From Desulfatibacillum sp. (GTDB lineage Bacteria > Desulfobacterota > Desulfobacteria > Desulfobacterales > Desulfatibacillaceae): 64,000 nucleotides of DNA. Below are positions 1 to 9,093 of this stretch, one piece after another (position 1 is the stretch's first letter; every line of letters begins with the position of its first letter). Position numbers and translations under genes: made by a program. The stretch is from contig JAEINP010000004.1 in the NCBI GenBank assembly GCA_016342355.1, positions 62,001 through 126,000 of the forward strand, written 5' to 3'. The notes beneath the pieces were generated by a model. The model searched no databases. It was not told the origin of the DNA and saw only the letters and a list, made by a program, of their open reading frames with translations.

Positions 1-372
1 ATGGCCCGAAACGACGCTGGCCTTACAAAGGCGCTGAACACCATCCCCAAACTTCGGGACGAGTTCTGGCAGAACATCACGGTCCCGGGCGACCAGGGAG
101 ACTTCAACCAATCTCTTGAAAAGGCCGGAAGAGTGGCTGACTTCCTGGAATTTTCCGAACTGCTGGCCAAGGATGCCCTGGACCGCCGGGAGTCCTGCGG
201 AGGCCATTTTAACGAGGCTTTCCAGACAGAAGAAAACGAAGCCCTCCGCGATGACGAAAATTGCTGTTACGCGGCAGCCTGGGAATTTACAGGCGTGGGC
301 AAGGAGCCGGTTCTCCACAAGGAGCCTTTGACCTTTGAGAACGTCCATCTGACGCAAAGGAGCTACAAGTGA
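1..372 (+). CDS. sdhA: Succinate dehydrogenase/fumarate reductase flavoprotein subunit, C-terminal part (cut by window edge)
   Basis: The reading frame is open from the first base and ends at TGA 370-372. It carries the helical C-terminal region of the SdhA/FrdA family, including the RRESCGGHF segment (about residue 62) and the downstream acidic stretch. The FAD-binding N-terminus lies outside the window, so the ATG at base 1 is probably an internal Met. The subunit oxidises succinate or reduces fumarate through covalently bound FAD and passes electrons to the iron-sulfur subunit. The next gene starts inside its stop codon with a 4-base overlap, which indicates translational coupling. In sulfate reducers that oxidise substrates completely, this enzyme can serve the TCA cycle or a methylmalonyl-CoA route; which one applies is not visible here. 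Confidence 0.85.
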   Translation: MARNDAGLTKALNTIPKLRDEFWQNITVPGDQGDFNQSLEKAGRVADFLEFSELLAKDALDRRESCGGHFNEAFQTEENEALRDDENCCYAAAWEFTGVGKEPVLHKEPLTFENVHLTQRSYK

Positions 373-1133
373 CCAAGAAAATTAATCTCACCCTCAAGGT
401 TTGGCGCCAAAAAGGCGCTGCCCACAAGGGGGCTCTGGAAACCTATTCCGCGCAGCAAATTTCCACGGACATGTCCTTTCTGGAAATGCTGGATTTAGTG
501 AACGAAGACCTGACCCTTTCGGGCAAGGAACCCATTGCCTTTGACCACGATTGCCGCGAAGGCATCTGCGGCATGTGCGGCGCCATGGTCAATGGCCGGG
601 CCCATGGCCCTGAAAAGGGAACCACCCTGTGCCAGCTTCATATGCGCCATTTTTCCGACGGCGACACCATCATGATCGAGCCATGGCGCGCCATGGCCTT
701 CAAGGTGGTCAAGGATCTGGTGGTGGACAGGAGCGCCTTTGACAAGATTATCGCCGCAGGCGGCTATGTGTCCGTTAACACCGGCGGAGCGCCAGACGCC
801 AACAACATCCCGGTGTACGCCGAGGATGCGGAACTGGCCATGGACGCGGCCCAGTGCATCGGTTGCGGGGCCTGCGTGGCTTCCTGCCCCAATGCTTCGG
901 CCATGCTGTTCACTTCCGCCAAGGTTTCCCAACTGGCTCTCCTTCCCCAGGGCAAGGTGGAGGCGGACAAACGGGTGCTTTCCATGCTCCGTTGCATGGA
1001 CGAGCTGGGCTTTGGCAATTGTTCCAATGAAAGGGAGTGCGAGGCCGAATGCCCCAAGGAAATCAACATCACCAACATCGCCCGCATGAACCGGGGCTTT
1101 TTGAAAGCCGCCCTGTTCTCACGACATAAATAA
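369..1133 (+). CDS. sdhB: Succinate dehydrogenase/fumarate reductase iron-sulfur subunit
   Basis: A 254-residue protein starting with GTG that overlaps the sdhA stop. Residues 62-88 hold the plant-type 2Fe-2S ligands (C62, C67, C70, C88, in [11 protein letters not shown]). [14 protein letters not shown] cluster lies near residues 163-175 and a further CSN..CEAECPK cluster near 218-230, giving the usual 2Fe-2S, 4Fe-4S and 3Fe-4S or 4Fe-4S set. The subunit carries electrons between the flavoprotein and the membrane anchor (SdhC/FrdC, expected upstream of the window). Length and motif order fit the FrdB/SdhB family. It is the last gene of its operon and is followed after 7 bases by a strong hairpin. 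Confidence 0.95.
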   Translation: MTKKINLTLKVWRQKGAAHKGALETYSAQQISTDMSFLEMLDLVNEDLTLSGKEPIAFDHDCREGICGMCGAMVNGRAHGPEKGTTLCQLHMRHFSDGDTIMIEPWRAMAFKVVKDLVVDRSAFDKIIAAGGYVSVNTGGAPDANNIPVYAEDAELAMDAAQCIGCGACVASCPNASAMLFTSAKVSQLALLPQGKVEADKRVLSMLRCMDELGFGNCSNERECEAECPKEINITNIARMNRGFLKAALFSRHK

Positions 1134-1140
1134 ACGCAAA

Positions 1141-1173
1141 GGGGGAACTTTTCGATTTATGAAAAGTTCCCCC
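1141..1173. terminator. Hairpin terminator between convergent sdhB and rseP
   Basis: A perfect 13-bp stem, GGGGGAACTTTTC at 1141-1153 and its complement at 1161-1173, encloses a 7-base loop. It lies between two converging operons and could stop transcription from both sides. There is no long T run on the plus strand beyond CCTGTTATC, so efficiency is uncertain. Confidence 0.7.
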
Positions 1174-1205
1174 TGTTATCATTTCAAAATAGTTGTCCCT
1201 GCCTC

Positions 1206-2285
1206 TTATCCTGTCAATCCCGGAGCTTTTCCGGCCACCGTGCGGGCGATATCAAAATAAAAGACAATGATCATGAGGAAGATGAGCGCCGCCATGCCCA
1301 CCTGCATGGAGATCTCCCGCACCCGCAGGCTAAGGGGTTTGCGGAGAATTCCTTCAATGAGAAAAAACAGCAGGTGGCCTCCGTCCAGGATCGGGATGGG
1401 AAACAGGTTGATGATTCCCAGGTTCACCGATAACAGGGCCATGATGAAAATAAATGTTGTCGCTCCCGCCTTGGCCGCCACTGCGCTCACCTGGGAAATC
1501 AGGATAACACCGCCAAGATTATCGATGGGAATACTACGATCCACAAATTTGAACAAAGCCTGAAAAGTAAATTTTGTAAAATACCATGTTTGATCCATGG
1601 CATATATGGCCGAAGCAATGGGCCGGTGGGGAATGAACTCCACCTTATTTGCGATGCCTACCTTATAGGCCTTCACGTCTTCTCCGAAAGAGTTTTTCCC
1701 CTCGGTTTCTTCCGGCTGAACCGTAATAGAAAACTCAACCCCGTTCCTTTTGACCAAAAACTCAACAGGCGCGCCTTTGCCCTCGTTTATGGTGCGGGAA
1801 ACCACCCTGAAATCCTCAATGGTTTGGCCGTTGATGGCAAGGATTTCATCCCCTTTTAAGAAACCGGCCTGTTCTGCGGGAGACCCTTCCATCACCATTT
1901 CAAGATGATTGGTCCTGTGGTCCACTCCTGAAAAAAAGCCGATCAGAAAAAAAAGCAGCACAGCAAGCACAAAATTAAAAGTCGGTCCGGCAGCCACAAT
2001 GACCATGCGTTTCCACACGGGCTTGTGGGAGAAGGATATGGAGGTATCCTCGGGCTCCTCGTCGCTGTCCGGGTCTTCGCCCACCATCTTAACGTATCCG
2101 CCAAGAGGGACGGCTGACAGCCGGTAATCGGTCATGCCGGATTTCTTGCCGAACAGCCTGGGGCCAAAGCCCAGGGAAAAGGTTTCCACCCCAACCCCAA
2201 GAAGCCTGGCAGCCAAAAAATGGCCCAATTCGTGAAAAAATATCAAGGCGCCCAAAAGGGGAATCACTGTCAAATAATAAAGCAT
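1206..2285 (-). CDS. rseP: RIP site-2 protease RseP
   Basis: Inner-membrane zinc metalloprotease that performs intramembrane cleavage, classically of anti-sigma factors. The HELGH zinc motif is at residues 18-22 in the first membrane helix. A PDZ domain with the PAEQAGFLKGD segment sits mid-protein, and the C-terminus has the third zinc ligand motif in NLFPIPILDGGH. I start at the ATG at 2285, preceded by a GAGG sequence, because it puts the first helix at the N-terminus. The longer frame to 2336 would add 17 unrelated residues inside dxr. It is the last gene of the rpsB-to-rseP series and begins one base after the dxr stop. Confidence 0.93.
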   Translation of the reverse strand: MLYYLTVIPLLGALIFFHELGHFLAARLLGVGVETFSLGFGPRLFGKKSGMTDYRLSAVPLGGYVKMVGEDPDSDEEPEDTSISFSHKPVWKRMVIVAAGPTFNFVLAVLLFFLIGFFSGVDHRTNHLEMVMEGSPAEQAGFLKGDEILAINGQTIEDFRVVSRTINEGKGAPVEFLVKRNGVEFSITVQPEETEGKNSFGEDVKAYKVGIANKVEFIPHRPIASAIYAMDQTWYFTKFTFQALFKFVDRSIPIDNLGGVILISQVSAVAAKAGATTFIFIMALLSVNLGIINLFPIPILDGGHLLFFLIEGILRKPLSLRVREISMQVGMAALIFLMIIVFYFDIARTVAGKAPGLTG

Positions 2286-2286
2286 C

Positions 2287-3483
2287 TTATTGCCTCGCTG
2301 CCTGTGCGGCGAATTTCCTGGCCCATTGATCGGCATCCAGGATTTGCTCCAGCACTGGCTTGGAAACCGGTTTGTGGGCGTTCAGACATTTTTCGATCAA
2401 TTGGGGTATATGCGTGAATCGAATCTGGCTGTCCAGAAAAGCCTGCACCGCGATTTCGTTGGCGGCGTTTAAAACCGCCGGATAGGTTTTACCGTCCCTG
2501 CATGCCTGTTGGGCAAGGGCCAGGCAGGGGAATTTTTCCATGTTCGGTTCGAAGAACTCCAGGGCGCCCAGGGCGAAAAAATCCGGAATGGGCTGGCCCA
2601 GGGGCAGCCTTTCCGGGTAGGACATGGCATAGGCAATGGCTCCGGCCATGTCGGGCACACCCAGTTGGGCGATTACCGAGCCATCCTTGTAAGCAACCAT
2701 GGAGTGGACAATGCTCTGGGGATGGACCACCACCTGGATAGCCTGTTGGGGCACGTCAAAAAGCCACTTGGCTTCAATGACCTCCAGGCCCTTGTTCATG
2801 AGGGTGGAGGAATCAATGGAAATCTTGGCGCCCATGTCCCATGTGGGATGACTCAGGGCGTCCCGGGGTGTCAAACTTTCGAAATTTTCTTTGGGGACAT
2901 TGCGGAACGGCCCGCCTGAGGCGGTGAGGAGGATCTTTTCCAGGTCTTTGCGGTCGTTGCCCTGGAGGCACTGGAAAATGGCGCTGTGCTCGCTGTCAAT
3001 AGGCATGAGGGCCACGTTGTTTGCCGCAGCTTCGGCCATGACCAAAGCGCCAGCCATGACCAGGGTTTCCTTGTTGGCCAGAGCGACTTCCTTTTTTGCG
3101 CGAATAGCCGCCAGGGTGGGCAACAGGCCCGCAGCACCCACCATGGAGGATATGACCATGTCCGTGGACTCCAGAATGGCGGCTTCCTCGTATCCCTGGT
3201 CCCCCCAGGCGATACGCGGCATGGTGATGGCCGCGCCTTCCAGCGAACTTTCCAGTTTTTGAGCCAAATCCTGATTTTTCACCACAGCCAGTATGGGTTG
3301 AAACTCCACAATCTGCCGGGCGAGAATTTCAATATTTGTATATGCGGCCAGGGCGTTGACTTTGAAATGGTCGGGGAACTTGCGGACCACTCCTAATGTG
3401 CTGGTCCCTATAGAGCCGGTACAACCCAGTATGGATAATTTTTTTACACAATTTGTTTGCGAGGTGGACAAAGCAATCCTCAA
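2287..3483 (-). CDS. dxr: 1-deoxy-D-xylulose 5-phosphate reductoisomerase
   Basis: Converts DXP to 2-C-methyl-D-erythritol 4-phosphate with NADPH, the committed step of the non-mevalonate isoprenoid pathway. The NADPH-binding ILGCTGSIG is at residues 18-26, NKET at 138-141, and the metal-binding D163/E165 lie in IDSEHSAIFQ. At 398 residues it is slightly longer than usual because of about 13 N-terminal residues before KKLSILG. No start codon lies closer to that motif (the Val there is GTA), and the chosen ATG overlaps the cdsA stop as ATGA, which supports it. It provides the isoprenoid precursors used by the neighbouring UppS. Confidence 0.94.
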   Translation of the reverse strand: MRIALSTSQTNCVKKLSILGCTGSIGTSTLGVVRKFPDHFKVNALAAYTNIEILARQIVEFQPILAVVKNQDLAQKLESSLEGAAITMPRIAWGDQGYEEAAILESTDMVISSMVGAAGLLPTLAAIRAKKEVALANKETLVMAGALVMAEAAANNVALMPIDSEHSAIFQCLQGNDRKDLEKILLTASGGPFRNVPKENFESLTPRDALSHPTWDMGAKISIDSSTLMNKGLEVIEAKWLFDVPQQAIQVVVHPQSIVHSMVAYKDGSVIAQLGVPDMAGAIAYAMSYPERLPLGQPIPDFFALGALEFFEPNMEKFPCLALAQQACRDGKTYPAVLNAANEIAVQAFLDSQIRFTHIPQLIEKCLNAHKPVSKPVLEQILDADQWARKFAAQAARQ

Positions 3484-4292
3484 AATGAAATCAGAAAAAG
3501 ATAGGCGACAGGTCCTGTAAACAGAAGGCCGTCGATCCTATCCAACATCCCCCCATGTCCTGGAAAGATAGTCCCGGAATCCTTAACGTCAAGGGAGCGT
3601 TTGAGCATGGACTCGAAAAGGTCCCCCAATTGGGTGGCTATGGCGGCCGAAGCGGCCAGTATGGGGACAATAACCCATGGAAGGTTGGGAAGCAGGGTGA
3701 ATTTAAAAATGGTGACCACCACGATATCCGCCACAATGCTGCCCACCGCGCCTTCGACGGTTTTGTTGGGGCTCAGGTTGGGGATGAGTTTGTGTTTTCC
3801 AAAGGTCTTGCCTGCGTAAAAGGCGCCCGTATCGGAAATAAAGGCCAGAAACAAAATAAAAAACAGCCAGGTGACCCCGTTTTCGCTGGAGCGGGCCAGG
3901 ACAAGGGATGACAAAAGACAAGGAATATACAAAACGGACAAGGCTTCCTTAGCCAAAAGATCGAAGCCTGCCTTACCCTGATTGAAGCGGATCATGGCCC
4001 TGCTGGCATAAATGAAAAAGCTGAGCCACATGACCAGAAACAGCAGTTTGAAGGACCCAATGGCGGCTGCCCAAAAAATCAAACTGGAATTGCCCACGGC
4101 GAAAAGAAAACCCAGGTCCCAGGGCGGATTGGTTTTACAGAAGTTCTTGAAATACTCGAAAAGGGCAAACGCGCTAATAAAGGCCCCGAAAATGGCAAAG
4201 ACCCACGCCGGGGCCTTGAGAAAAAAGACAACCAGGATCGGAACCACAACCAAAACTGTCATCCAGCGTTTGGCGTGGGAAGAATATGCCAT
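3480..4292 (-). CDS. cdsA: Phosphatidate cytidylyltransferase
   Basis: Makes CDP-diacylglycerol from CTP and phosphatidic acid in the inner membrane, feeding all phospholipid synthesis. The protein has 270 residues with about seven or eight hydrophobic segments. The family signature near the C-terminus is intact: LKRSLDVKDSG followed by PGHGGMLDRIDG, with the catalytic Asp residues. The ATG is 33 bases downstream of uppS. It overlaps dxr by four bases. Confidence 0.93.
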   Translation of the reverse strand: MAYSSHAKRWMTVLVVVPILVVFFLKAPAWVFAIFGAFISAFALFEYFKNFCKTNPPWDLGFLFAVGNSSLIFWAAAIGSFKLLFLVMWLSFFIYASRAMIRFNQGKAGFDLLAKEALSVLYIPCLLSSLVLARSSENGVTWLFFILFLAFISDTGAFYAGKTFGKHKLIPNLSPNKTVEGAVGSIVADIVVVTIFKFTLLPNLPWVIVPILAASAAIATQLGDLFESMLKRSLDVKDSGTIFPGHGGMLDRIDGLLFTGPVAYLFLISF

Positions 4293-4325
4293 GGTATCGT
4301 GTCCGTTCTTTAAGATTTTTCAGGG

Positions 4326-5078
4326 CTATCCCGGGTCCAACTGGTCCCCGGTCTTGCCAAAGCGCCTTTCCCTGTTTCCGAAGTCCCTGAGGATATTCAA
4401 ATAATCCTCCTTCGTGAAATCCGGCCAAAGGGTGGGCGTAAAAGCCATTTCGGCATAAGCAAGCTGCCATAAAAGAAAATTGCTGATACGCATTTCCCCG
4501 GAGGTGCGGATCATTAGATCGGGATCGGGCATGGCGGCGGTGTAGAGATGCTGGCTGATGACAGCCTCGTCCACCATTTCCGGGTCCAGTGTGCCTTCTG
4601 CGATTCGATTGCCCATTGCCCTGACCGCCCGTACCAGTTCCTCCCTGCCCCCGTAGGAGAGGGCCAGGGTAAGAGTCATCCTGCGACCGTGGGCTGTGGC
4701 TTCCATGGTTTTCCGCATGGCGTCCTGCACATCGTCGGGGAGACGCTCTGTCTGGCCAATGACGCTAAGGCGAATGCCGTTTTCCAGCATCTCGTCCTTT
4801 TCCCGAACCAAAAAGCGTTTCAGGAGGGCCATGAGAGCCATGACTTCAGTTTTGGGGCGTTGCCAGTTTTCCGTGGAAAAGGCGTAAAGGGTAAGAAAGG
4901 GTATACCCAGTTCACGGGTGGCGCGAACTATCATGCGAACCGTGTCCGCGCCCTGTTCGTGGCCCTTTACGCGATTGAGGAGCTTTTTTTTTGCCCATCT
5001 TCCGTTGCCATCCATAATGATGGCCACGTGCCGTGGAAGACGTTCAAGGTCAGGAAGTAAAGAATTTGGATTTTCCAA
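4326..5078 (-). CDS. uppS: Undecaprenyl diphosphate synthase (cis-prenyltransferase)
   Basis: Condenses isopentenyl units onto farnesyl diphosphate to make the C55 lipid carrier for peptidoglycan and O-antigen. The catalytic MDGNGRWA motif is at residues 22-29, with Asp23 as metal ligand, and the C-terminal RTSGEMRISNFLLWQ segment is present. The frame runs open to an ATG at 5204, but that start would overlap frr by 125 bases with low-complexity residues. I chose TTG at 5078, one base past the frr stop, giving 250 residues, the normal family length. A second TTG at 5090 is an alternative. TTG as start codon is an inference. Confidence 0.85.
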   Translation of the reverse strand: MENPNSLLPDLERLPRHVAIIMDGNGRWAKKKLLNRVKGHEQGADTVRMIVRATRELGIPFLTLYAFSTENWQRPKTEVMALMALLKRFLVREKDEMLENGIRLSVIGQTERLPDDVQDAMRKTMEATAHGRRMTLTLALSYGGREELVRAVRAMGNRIAEGTLDPEMVDEAVISQHLYTAAMPDPDLMIRTSGEMRISNFLLWQLAYAEMAFTPTLWPDFTKEDYLNILRDFGNRERRFGKTGDQLDPG

Positions 5079-5079
5079 T

Positions 5080-5637
5080 TTAGAACTCAAGGATTTCCTT
5101 TTCCTTTTGGGCGCATATGTCGTCGATGGCCTTGATGAATTCGTCGGTGATCTTCTGGACCGCGTCCTGGCCCTTGAAGGCCACATCCTCGGCCACTTCC
5201 CCATCCTTTTTCAAGGTCTTGATGGATTCGTTGGAGTCCCTGCGGATATTCCGAACGGTAATCTTCCCTTCCTCCGCCATTTTATTGACCACTTTGACCA
5301 GTTGCTTGCGCCTGTCTTCTGTCAGGGGCGGAATGGATATGCGGATGATCTTGCCGTCGTTGGAAGGGTTGAGGCCAAGGTCTGATTTCATAATGGCCTT
5401 TTCAATTTCCTTGATGATGGTAGCGTCCCAGGGCTGAATGGTGATCTGCCGACTTTCCGGGACTGCCACGGTGGCTGCCTGGGCGATGGGGGTGGGGGTG
5501 CCGTAATAGTCCACCCTTATCCCATCGAGCAATGACAGGGATGCCCGGCCTGTGCGAACGCGCGTCAGCCCTTTTTCAAGGGTTGCAATGGCCTTTTCCA
5601 TCTTATCACGGGTTTCTTCGTAGACCAATTCCAGCAT
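5080..5637 (-). CDS. frr: Ribosome recycling factor
   Basis: Splits post-termination ribosomes together with EF-G. The length of 185 residues is exactly that of the family. The three-helix-bundle segments are recognisable: [10 protein letters not shown] near residue 28, [10 protein letters not shown] near 48, and the C-terminal [18 protein letters not shown] helix. The gene lies three bases downstream of pyrH and one base upstream of the proposed uppS start, so it is almost certainly cotranscribed. Confidence 0.96.
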   Translation of the reverse strand: MLELVYEETRDKMEKAIATLEKGLTRVRTGRASLSLLDGIRVDYYGTPTPIAQAATVAVPESRQITIQPWDATIIKEIEKAIMKSDLGLNPSNDGKIIRISIPPLTEDRRKQLVKVVNKMAEEGKITVRNIRRDSNESIKTLKKDGEVAEDVAFKGQDAVQKITDEFIKAIDDICAQKEKEILEF

Positions 5638-5640
5638 TTG

Positions 5641-6357
5641 TCAATCTCCTATGTAGGTGCCAATGGTTTCGCCACATACGGCCTTGCGGATATTGCCTTT
5701 GGTGCGCAGGTTGACTATGCCAATGGGGAGCTTGTTATCCATGGCAAGGGAAATGGCTGTGGTGTCCATGGCCTTAAGCTGCCGCTCCAGAACCTGCATA
5801 TGGGTGGTGCGGATAATAGGTTGGGCGTCCGCATTGCACTCCGGGTCCTTGTCGAAAAGGCAGTCAACCTTGGTGGCTTTGAACAGAATTTCCGCGTGGA
5901 TTTCCTGTGCCCGCAGAACGGCTGCAGTGTCGGTGGTGAAATAAGGGTTGCCGGTGCCTGCGGCAAAAATCACGACCCTGCCTTTATCCAGGTGCCGCAG
6001 GGCCCTGCGCAGGATATAGGGTTCGGCGATCTCATGCATGGCAATGGCGGTCTGAACCCGGGTTTCCATGCCTTTTTTTTCCAGGGCGTCGCACAGGGCA
6101 ATGCTGTTGATGACCGTAGCCAGCATGCCCATGTGGTCCGCGGAAGTGCGGTCCATGCCAAAGCTGCTGCCCTTGATGCCCCGAAAAATATTCCCGCCGC
6201 CAATGACCAGAGCCAACTGGACGCCCATATCATGGACAGAACGGATTTCCGAAGCCACATAGCTGATCACATCCGGGGAAATCCCAAATCCCTGATCCCC
6301 CATGAGGGCTTCGCCCGAGAGCTTAACCATTACCCTTTTATACTTTGCTGTTGGCAT
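5641..6357 (-). CDS. pyrH: UMP kinase
   Basis: Phosphorylates UMP to UDP for pyrimidine nucleotide supply. The bacterial hexameric amino-acid-kinase-type enzyme is recognisable by [15 protein letters not shown] (residues 12-26), the GGGNIFRG loop near 53 and the [13 protein letters not shown] segment near 130. It has 238 residues, the normal length. It follows tsf, separated by 156 bases that contain a strong hairpin, so its expression may be partly uncoupled from the ribosomal genes. Confidence 0.96.
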   Translation of the reverse strand: MPTAKYKRVMVKLSGEALMGDQGFGISPDVISYVASEIRSVHDMGVQLALVIGGGNIFRGIKGSSFGMDRTSADHMGMLATVINSIALCDALEKKGMETRVQTAIAMHEIAEPYILRRALRHLDKGRVVIFAAGTGNPYFTTDTAAVLRAQEIHAEILFKATKVDCLFDKDPECNADAQPIIRTTHMQVLERQLKAMDTTAISLAMDNKLPIGIVNLRTKGNIRKAVCGETIGTYIGD

Positions 6358-6411
6358 ATAATTTTCCCGGGGCCGGTGTGTACGCAGAGAGCTGCGTTTT
6401 GTATGATTAAG

Positions 6412-6444
6412 AGCCTTCCCGCACAGTGTGTGTGCGGGAAGGCT
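6412..6444 (-). terminator. Hairpin between tsf and pyrH, likely attenuator
   Basis: Stem AGCCTTCCCGCAC at 6412-6424 pairs with 6432-6444 around a 7-base loop, a perfect 13-bp GC-rich stem. On the minus strand it is followed only by CTTAATC, so it lacks a proper T run. A partial terminator that lowers pyrH, frr and distal transcription is the simplest reading. Confidence 0.55.
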
Positions 6445-6513
6445 TGTATTGATCCAGCCGGAGCAGGCGTTGGCGCCCTTAGAGGGTCCGGCCTGAACTC
6501 AGGCATGGGCCTT

Positions 6514-7110
6514 CTACTCTTCACCCAACTGATACCGGGTGAAACGGCGGATGGCGACATTCTCACCGGTCTTGCCTATGGTTTCCGTAAGCAGATCGGC
6601 AATGGTCAATTCAGGATTTTTTACATAGGGCTGGTTGAGCAGGCAGTTGTCCTTGAGAAACTTGGACAATTTGCCTTCCACAATCTTTGATGCCATGGCT
6701 TCAGGTTTGCCCATTTCAAGAACCTGGCCCATGTAGATTTCTCTTTCCTTTGCCACGATTTCCGCAGGAACCTCGTCTTCGGTCACGGCCAGGGGATTGG
6801 TAGCCGTAATGTGCATGGCCACATTCTTGGCGAAATCCAGAAAATCGTCGTTCTTGGCCACAAAGTCGGTTTCGCAGTTTATCTCCAGCAGCACGCCGAT
6901 TTTGTCCATGTGGATGTAGGAAAACACCACGCCGTTCTTTGTTTCGCGTCCTGCACGCTTTTTCGCGGTCGCAAGGCCCTTCTTGCGCAGGAAGTCCAAT
7001 GCCTTGTCCACATCACCGTCAGACTCGGCCAGGGCCTTTTTGCAGTCCATCATGCCTGCGCCTGTGGTAGAACGCAGGTTTTTTACCATCTCTGCTGTTA
7101 TGGTTGCCAT
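6514..7110 (-). CDS. tsf: Translation elongation factor Ts
   Basis: Nucleotide exchange factor for EF-Tu. The N-terminal UBA-like domain with LRSTTGAGMMDCKKAL (residues 10-25) and the core ETDFVAKN motif (about 80-87) are present. It has 198 residues, the short form lacking the long second core subdomain of E. coli EF-Ts, as in many delta-proteobacteria and Gram-positives. The ATG follows a GGAG site, 18 bases downstream of rpsB, the standard partner. Confidence 0.96.
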   Translation of the reverse strand: MATITAEMVKNLRSTTGAGMMDCKKALAESDGDVDKALDFLRKKGLATAKKRAGRETKNGVVFSYIHMDKIGVLLEINCETDFVAKNDDFLDFAKNVAMHITATNPLAVTEDEVPAEIVAKEREIYMGQVLEMGKPEAMASKIVEGKLSKFLKDNCLLNQPYVKNPELTIADLLTETIGKTGENVAIRRFTRYQLGEE

Positions 7111-7128
7111 GTCAATCTCCTCTATAAA

Positions 7129-8019
7129 CTAGTTCGCGGCCTCAGTTTCGGTTTCCCCGTCCGGGCCGGATTTTTTAATAACTTCAATGATGGGGCCTTC
7201 CTCTGCCGGGGCTTCCTCGGTAGGAGCCTGTGCGGCTTTGGCGGCGGCTTTGGCTGCTTTGGCGGCTTCAGCAGCAGCCTGGGCCTGGGCCTTATCGTCA
7301 GAGGCCTTATCCTGTTCGGCGGCGCGCCTTTCAGCATTTACCTGACGGCCCTGAATAATGGCTTCGGCTATCCGTGAGGTGAGAAGACGGATGGACCGAA
7401 TAGCATCGTCGTTGCCAGGGATTACGTAATCAATGTCATCGGGGTCGCAGTTGGTATCCACCACGGCCACTATGGGAATATTGAGCCTTTTGGCTTCCCG
7501 CACGGCAATGGTTTCGTTTTTGGGATCCACGATGAAAATCACGTCAGGCAGCTTGGTCATGGTGCGGATTCCGCCCAGGTTGGCGTCCAGCTTCATCCGC
7601 TCTTTTTCCAGCTTCGTGCGTTCCTTTTTGGGAAACAGGTTGATGGTCTCGTCGAGTTTGATCTCGTTGAGATAGTTAAGCCTGTCAATGCCCTTTTTAA
7701 TGGTCTGAAAATTGGTAAGCATGCCGCCCAACCAACGATTATGAATGTAGTAGGCCTCTGCCCTGTTGGCTTCTTCGTAAATGGCTTCTCTGGCCTGCTT
7801 TTTGGTGCCTACAAACAGGACGCTTCCGCCGTTGGCAGCTGCGTCGCTGACAAATTCACAGGCTGCGCGGAACATACGGACGGTTTTTTGCAAGTCCACA
7901 ATGTAAATGCCGTTCCTGGCGCCGAAGATGTATGGTTTCATTTTGGGGTTCCAGCGTTTGGTCTGGTGACCAAAGTGGACTCCGGCTTCCAGGAGTTCCT
8001 TCATCGTAATCTTTACCAT
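7129..8019 (-). CDS. rpsB: 30S ribosomal protein S2
   Basis: Small-subunit protein S2. The N-terminus [19 protein letters not shown] is diagnostic, and the start at 8019 follows a GGGAG site. The frame continues upstream to 8073, but that extension has no family support. With 296 residues it is longer than typical S2 (about 240-250) because of an Ala/Lys/Glu-rich tail over roughly the last 60 residues, probably a disordered extension. It heads the cluster that includes tsf and pyrH. Confidence 0.95.
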   Translation of the reverse strand: MVKITMKELLEAGVHFGHQTKRWNPKMKPYIFGARNGIYIVDLQKTVRMFRAACEFVSDAAANGGSVLFVGTKKQAREAIYEEANRAEAYYIHNRWLGGMLTNFQTIKKGIDRLNYLNEIKLDETINLFPKKERTKLEKERMKLDANLGGIRTMTKLPDVIFIVDPKNETIAVREAKRLNIPIVAVVDTNCDPDDIDYVIPGNDDAIRSIRLLTSRIAEAIIQGRQVNAERRAAEQDKASDDKAQAQAAAEAAKAAKAAAKAAQAPTEEAPAEEGPIIEVIKKSGPDGETETEAAN

Positions 8020-8336
8020 TAATTTTCTCCCTTGGTTGTGTTTTCCTTCGCCTCTTTCACCCCCGCTTCCCACCGCGGTCCACCCGCAGCACCAGGAATC
8101 GGGTCCGGAGACGTGTGAAATAAAATGACAAAAAACACGCGAAAAAAATATCCCGCGCTATTCCAACAACTTGCCAATACTTCCAATACTCGTGGCTAAA
8201 CAAGCAAACATGTACTCTTTCGCCAAAAGCGATATTGCATAACATATCGGTGGTGGGCTGGCAAGATTTTTTCCTGACCGGAGGGACGGCATTGTTCCAA
8301 AGAGGTGTTCAATTCGGGAAGGTCCGCTTCATAACC
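8020..8336. other. Intergenic leader upstream of rpsB
   Basis: A stretch of 317 bases without a convincing gene, between plsY and rpsB, both on the minus strand. It should hold the rpsB promoter and leader. I could not assign -35 and -10 boxes with acceptable spacing. The 60 bases next to rpsB are purine-rich on the minus strand and might form the autoregulatory S2 leader structure known in other bacteria, but I do not recognise a specific fold. Confidence 0.4.
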
Positions 8337-8942
8337 TTAAAAAATACGGGGTTCCTCTCCGGCCAACAAACGCTTGATGTTGGCCTCGTGCTTAAACCAC
8401 ACCAGCACGGCAACGGCAAAGGCGGCAGCGGTGTAAGCCACGGAATGGGTCCGCCAATAGACCAGGGGGGCCAGGGAAGCAGCGGCGGTGAGGGAGCCCA
8501 CGGAAGCACGCCTGGAAATTCCCACAGCCGTAGCAAAGGCCAAAAGCGCCCCCGCCAAAGCCAGGGGAGAAAGGATCAAAAAACATCCTGCAGCCGTGGC
8601 AACGCCTTTGCCTCCCTGCTTGAACAGAGAATACAGGGGGAACAAATGCCCCAAAAAAGCCGCCAGCGCCACCAAAGCGATCCCTGTCTGGGCTAAAAAG
8701 GATTCTTCTCCCAGGACCAGCATCATCCCCAGGACCGGCAAAGCCCCCTTGGCCATGTCGCAGGCCAGGGTGGCTATGCCCAGGGCAGGACCAGCCTGAC
8801 GCATGACATTGGTAGCGCCAATGTTGCCGCTGCCTACCTTGGTGATATCCATGCGGGCGCGCCAGCGGGTGAGCACCACGCCAAAGGGAATGGAACCCAG
8901 CACATAGGCCAGGGCCAAAAAGAACAAGAAGTACATACGCAC
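8337..8942 (-). CDS. plsY: Acyl-phosphate glycerol-3-phosphate acyltransferase
   Basis: Integral membrane enzyme making 1-acyl-glycerol-3-phosphate from acyl-phosphate and glycerol-3-phosphate, the first step of phospholipid synthesis. It has 201 residues and about five hydrophobic helices. The family motifs are visible: GSIPFG near residue 16, GSGNIGATNVMR at 37-48, and the GHLFPLY-type loop followed by GGKGVAT near residue 110. It sits upstream of the rpsB cluster on the same strand, 317 bases away, so it is probably a separate transcription unit. Confidence 0.94.
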   Translation of the reverse strand: MRMYFLFFLALAYVLGSIPFGVVLTRWRARMDITKVGSGNIGATNVMRQAGPALGIATLACDMAKGALPVLGMMLVLGEESFLAQTGIALVALAAFLGHLFPLYSLFKQGGKGVATAAGCFLILSPLALAGALLAFATAVGISRRASVGSLTAAASLAPLVYWRTHSVAYTAAAFAVAVLVWFKHEANIKRLLAGEEPRIF

Positions 8943-9093
8943 CTGAAAGGGTCAGGCTATCAAAGGCCGGACCGGTTGATTCTCAAAGCCACAATACCGC
9001 CCGATCACGGCCATTAACCCCTGGTCTCCGGTTTTTGTCAAGTCCCGGCTTGTTCATTTTTTCCTGCTCCGCCCATGGGAGATGGTCCGGCTG

